DNA of 63,139 nt, taken from positions 1 to 63,139 of the forward strand of contig JAMJFO010000013.1 in assembly GCA_023544645.1 (NCBI GenBank), in the 5' to 3' direction. Positions 60,429 to 63,139 of this stretch are shown here, in pieces. Origin of the DNA: Desulfobulbaceae bacterium. Lineage in GTDB: Bacteria > Desulfobacterota > Desulfobulbia > Desulfobulbales > Desulfobulbaceae. Position numbers and translations under genes: made by a program. The notes under the pieces were generated by a model. The model was not told where the DNA came from, did not search any database, and saw only the letters and a list, made by a program, of their open reading frames with translations. The number at the start of each line of letters is the position of its first letter. The stretch's first letter is position 1.

Positions 60429-60832
60429 TGCCGTCAGCCAGGTTCTCTGCCGCGAATTCCCGGTTGATCAGCTTGTCGATCACGGCGCTGCCATGGTTAG
60501 GCACGGCGATTCTGATAATCCAGGTTATACGCATGCTCTCAAGCGTCCACGGTAAGCAGCGGCTTCATGCCGGTGGTCAAAGGGACATCACCATTGGCGG
60601 TTTTGACGACCCTGAGTTTATCGCCATCCAGTACGAGTCATGCCCAGCCGCTGCCGAACTGGGAAACTGCCGTGCCGGCAAGTTTCTTCTTGCAGGCGTC
60701 CATGCTACCGAAAGATTCCTTCATTTTCTGTTTCTGGACAACGGGCGGTTCGCCTCCACCCCGAGCTTTCGTGCTTTTCCAGTAAAAAGTGTGGTACCAG
60801 ATTTGCGCTGCATTGTTGAATATCGCACTTTT
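60429..60832 (-). pseudogene. sodB: Decayed iron/manganese superoxide dismutase gene (sodB-like)
   Basis: Minus-strand translation gives IFNNAAQIWYHTFYW, KESFGSMDACKKKLAG, VSQFGSGWA, LVLDGDKLRVVKTANGD, PLLTVDA, EHAYNLDYQNRRA and VIDKLINREFAAENL in order, the C-terminal two-thirds of an iron-type SOD. Stops interrupt it at 60638-60640 and 60539-60541 (both TGA where Trp is expected) and 60497-60499 (TAA), after which the frame shifts. The N-terminal part is missing. It cannot make a working enzyme. Confidence 0.85.
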
Positions 60833-60945
60833 TTACGGATGTCCTTCTTTTTCGGACGTGTCCGGTGAAAGCGGACAATAATTTACGTGAGACGCCGGCG
60901 AAGAATGTGGTAAGTAGAGGCCATGAATGAGAAAAAGGATATTTG

Positions 60946-62133
60946 ATGCAGATGCCTGAGAGGTTGTCCCGCTTTATCCCGGGTAATCAGGTCACCCTGT
61001 TACATAACGGAGAAGCATATTTCCCCGCCATCGAAGCAGCCTTCGACCGGGCCCGCCATGAAATTTTCCTTGAAACATATATTTATCAAGATGACGCCAC
61101 CGGCCAAAAGATTGCGAACGCACTTATGCGGGCCGCCCGGCGCGGCGTAAACGTCTATGTCCTGATCGACGGCTTCGGGTCCAGGGGTCTGCCGCGGAGC
61201 ATGCTGGACTCCCTCCGGACGGGCGGCGTGAAAACGCTTATTTACCGGCCCAGGATTTCACCCTGGACTTTTCGGCGTAATCGCCTGCGCCGATTGCATC
61301 GGAAAATCGCGGTGGTGGACCGGGAGACAGCTTTTGTCGGCGGGATCAACATTATTGATGACAGAAAACCGACTGACGACATTCCCCCTCCCTACGATTT
61401 TGCAGTAAGCGTGGAAGGGCCGCTGGTGGATGCAATCCGTCTTTCCGCCCGGCGCCAATGGTCAAAGACGGCGTGGCATAGTTTGCGCAAAGGGCTGGGC
61501 CGGGGCAGGGCGCTTCCCCCTCCGACCTCCCCCGGGGGGAACATGCGCGCGGCGTTCCTGGTGCGGGATAATGTCCGCCATCGCCGGGACATTGAAGCGG
61601 CTTATCTGCGGGCCATCGACCAGGCGAAATCAGAGATTATCCTTGCCAATGCCTATTTTCTGCCGGGACTAAATTTCCGCCATGCCCTTATCCAGGCTGC
61701 CGGCCGGGGAGTGCGGGTGGTTTTACTGCTGCAGGGGAGGGTGGAATATTTCCTCCAGCATTATGCCACACAGGCGCTCTACGGCCATTTCCTCGATGCG
61801 GGAATTGAAATTTACGAATACCGCAAAAGTTACCTGCATGCCAAGGTGGCGGTGATCGACAACCATTGGGCCACGGTGGGTTCTTCGAATCTGGATCCGT
61901 TCAGCCTGCTGCTTTCGCACGAAGCGAATGTTGTCGTTGATGACGAGGAATTCGGCGCGAGTCTGACCCAAAGCCTGAAACAAACCATGGAAGCCGATGG
62001 CCTGCGGATTTTGCCGGACAGGTGGAAACAGCAGTCCGTGGGCTTTCGGTTTATGAGCTGGCTCAGTTATGGTTTGCTGCGATTGGTGATGGGAATCAGC
62101 GGCTATGCCCGGGAAGAAATAACAGAATCTTAA
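60946..62133 (+). CDS. clsB: Cardiolipin synthase B-like phospholipase D
   Basis: A two-domain PLD enzyme that makes cardiolipin or related phospholipids. The two catalytic HKD motifs are intact: [19 protein letters not shown] (near residue 123) and [20 protein letters not shown] (near 300). The chain lacks N-terminal membrane helices and is 395 residues, as in ClsB rather than ClsA. AAAGGA lies seven bases before ATG 60946 (a second ATG follows two codons later). It is followed by the phosphoketolase gene after 17 bases. ClsB can use phosphatidylethanolamine or phosphatidylglycerol; the substrate here is inferred. Confidence 0.9.
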   Translation: MQMPERLSRFIPGNQVTLLHNGEAYFPAIEAAFDRARHEIFLETYIYQDDATGQKIANALMRAARRGVNVYVLIDGFGSRGLPRSMLDSLRTGGVKTLIYRPRISPWTFRRNRLRRLHRKIAVVDRETAFVGGINIIDDRKPTDDIPPPYDFAVSVEGPLVDAIRLSARRQWSKTAWHSLRKGLGRGRALPPPTSPGGNMRAAFLVRDNVRHRRDIEAAYLRAIDQAKSEIILANAYFLPGLNFRHALIQAAGRGVRVVLLLQGRVEYFLQHYATQALYGHFLDAGIEIYEYRKSYLHAKVAVIDNHWATVGSSNLDPFSLLLSHEANVVVDDEEFGASLTQSLKQTMEADGLRILPDRWKQQSVGFRFMSWLSYGLLRLVMGISGYAREEITES

Positions 62134-62150
62134 CCAAAGCGGAGAAACCA

Positions 62151-63139
62151 ATGAGCGAGCCTCTGACCCGAAAGGAAATGGCAGCGATGGACGCCTACTG
62201 GCGCGCGGCGAATTATCTCTCCGTCGGCCAGATCTATCTGTACGACAATCCCCTGCTGAAAAAGCCCCTGACCCTGGAGCATATCAAGCCGCGCCTCCTC
62301 GGGCACTGGGGCACCACACCGGGCTTGAACTTTATTTATGTCCACCTCAATCGCCTGATCAAAAAGCATGATCTGGACATGATCTATATCGCCGGGCCGG
62401 GACACGGCGGCCCCGGCCTGGTCGCCAACACCTATCTGGAAGGGACCTACAGCGAGGTGTATCCGGACATCTCCCAGGACAGCGAGGGGATGAAAAAGCT
62501 GTTCAAGCAATTTTCATTCCCCGGCGGCATTCCAAGCCACGTTGCCCCGGAAACACCAGGCTCCATTCATGAGGGCGGCGAACTCGGCTATGCCGTGTCC
62601 CATGCCTATGGCGCGGTCTTTGACAACCCGGACCTCATCGCGGCCTGCGTCGTGGGCGACGGTGAGGCGGAGACCGGTCCGCTGGCAGCCTCCTGGCACT
62701 CGAACAAATTTCTCAACCCGGTCCATGACGGCGCTGTCCTGCCGATCCTGCACCTGAACGGCTATAAAATCGCAAGTCCGACCATCCTTGCCCGGATCAG
62801 CCATGCTGAACTGGAGCAGCTTTTTTCCGGGTACGGCTATAAACCCCATTTTGTGGAAGGGGCCGAGCCTGAGGCCATGCACCAGCTCATGGCAGCTACC
62901 ATGGACACTGTTCTCGCCGAAATCAAGGCGATCCAGGAAGAGGCCCGCGATACCGGGATTGCGAAGCGTCCCCGCTGGCCCATGCTTATTTTACGGACCC
63001 CCAAGGGCTGGACAGGCCCCAAGGAAGTTGACGGCAAGCAAACTGAAGGCTCCTGGCGCTCCCACCAGGTGCCCCTGGCGAACCTGGCCGCCAATCCCGG
63101 TCATGTCAAGCTCCTTGAAGAATGGATGCGAAGTTACCG
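62151..63139 (+). CDS. xfp: Phosphoketolase, 5' part (continues past the window)
   Basis: A thiamine-diphosphate enzyme that splits xylulose 5-phosphate (and often fructose 6-phosphate) to acetyl phosphate. ATG 62151 after GCGGAGAAACC opens the frame, which runs off the window end after about 329 codons. The N-terminal domain shows [45 protein letters not shown] and the ThDP motif [13 protein letters not shown], all diagnostic. Full-length enzymes are near 790 residues. It follows clsB closely and probably shares its transcript. Acetyl phosphate supply under stress fits the setting. Confidence 0.95.
   Translation, partial: MSEPLTRKEMAAMDAYWRAANYLSVGQIYLYDNPLLKKPLTLEHIKPRLLGHWGTTPGLNFIYVHLNRLIKKHDLDMIYIAGPGHGGPGLVANTYLEGTYSEVYPDISQDSEGMKKLFKQFSFPGGIPSHVAPETPGSIHEGGELGYAVSHAYGAVFDNPDLIAACVVGDGEAETGPLAASWHSNKFLNPVHDGAVLPILHLNGYKIASPTILARISHAELEQLFSGYGYKPHFVEGAEPEAMHQLMAATMDTVLAEIKAIQEEARDTGIAKRPRWPMLILRTPKGWTGPKEVDGKQTEGSWRSHQVPLANLAANPGHVKLLEEWMRSY

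Noticed and set aside
60429-60832. Use of TGA as a tryptophan codon in the SOD remnant
   Set aside because: Other genes here use TGG for Trp and TGA as stop (for example hflX and the small membrane protein at 42008); the SOD frame also has TAA and a frameshift.
60923-60946. Seven-codon frame before clsB
   Set aside because: Its overlap with the clsB start could be chance; no other support.

Overview
The window looks like a chromosomal contig from a Gram-negative, mid-to-high G+C bacterium, most plausibly a Desulfobacterota (Deltaproteobacteria) relative of the Desulfobulbales. This rests on the mix of families rather than a database match: an lpxD-fabZ-lpxA-lpxI lipid A cluster (LpxI, not LpxH), PilZ proteins, a long class II aldolase, and heavy use of sigma-54 with PAS-rich sensors.

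Region 1 (1-29.7 kb) is dense and mostly housekeeping. It holds tatC (one-base frameshift in a T run), class II aldolase, a UDP-glucuronate epimerase-like enzyme, xseB-ispA-dxs, a Twinkle-like primase/helicase divergent from a HerA-like ATPase, a cyclic-nucleotide/PilZ protein, argC-truA-maf, rplM-rpsI, tRNA-Gly(GCC), hisB, a lipoprotein, a TtcA-like enzyme, a DUF89 fragment, asnS, hflX with an apparent AUU start, pyrE with a tiny zinc-ribbon gene and a PilZ gene, glmS, namZ, and the lipid A cluster.

Region 2 (29.7-63.1 kb) is an accessory stress and envelope island with longer intergenic spaces, repeats and decayed genes. It opens with a sigma-54 activator (two PAS domains), a PAS histidine kinase-receiver hybrid and a CheB-CheR-PAS fusion; two copies of a 73-bp repeat flank these three genes. 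Then come an outer-membrane protein, a DUF3494 ice-binding-like protein, an ABM monooxygenase, a BON lipoprotein, several very small membrane proteins, a 3060-residue cyclic beta-glucan synthase with an unusual N-terminus, a second PAS kinase, UspA, a B12-binding radical SAM protein, a tryptophan-rich YXWGXW-type protein, YtxH, a cardiolipin synthase and the start of a phosphoketolase. Remnants of DUF1207, GH13 and sodB genes lie between them.

The most interesting signal is regulatory. Four sigma-54 (-24/-12) promoters in region 2 (near 32646, 37490, 39833 and 54754) each have, about 97-100 bp upstream, the same roughly 37-bp element made of two palindromes about 20 bp apart. This looks like the operator of a sigma-54 activator, and the activator at 30321 is the obvious candidate. 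The inferred regulon would join the kinase/CheBR operon, the outer-membrane protein, the ABM/BON group and the UspA/radical SAM group under one control. A fifth sigma-54 promoter (52010) lacks the element. Assignments come from reading motifs and translated sequence; no database search was run.
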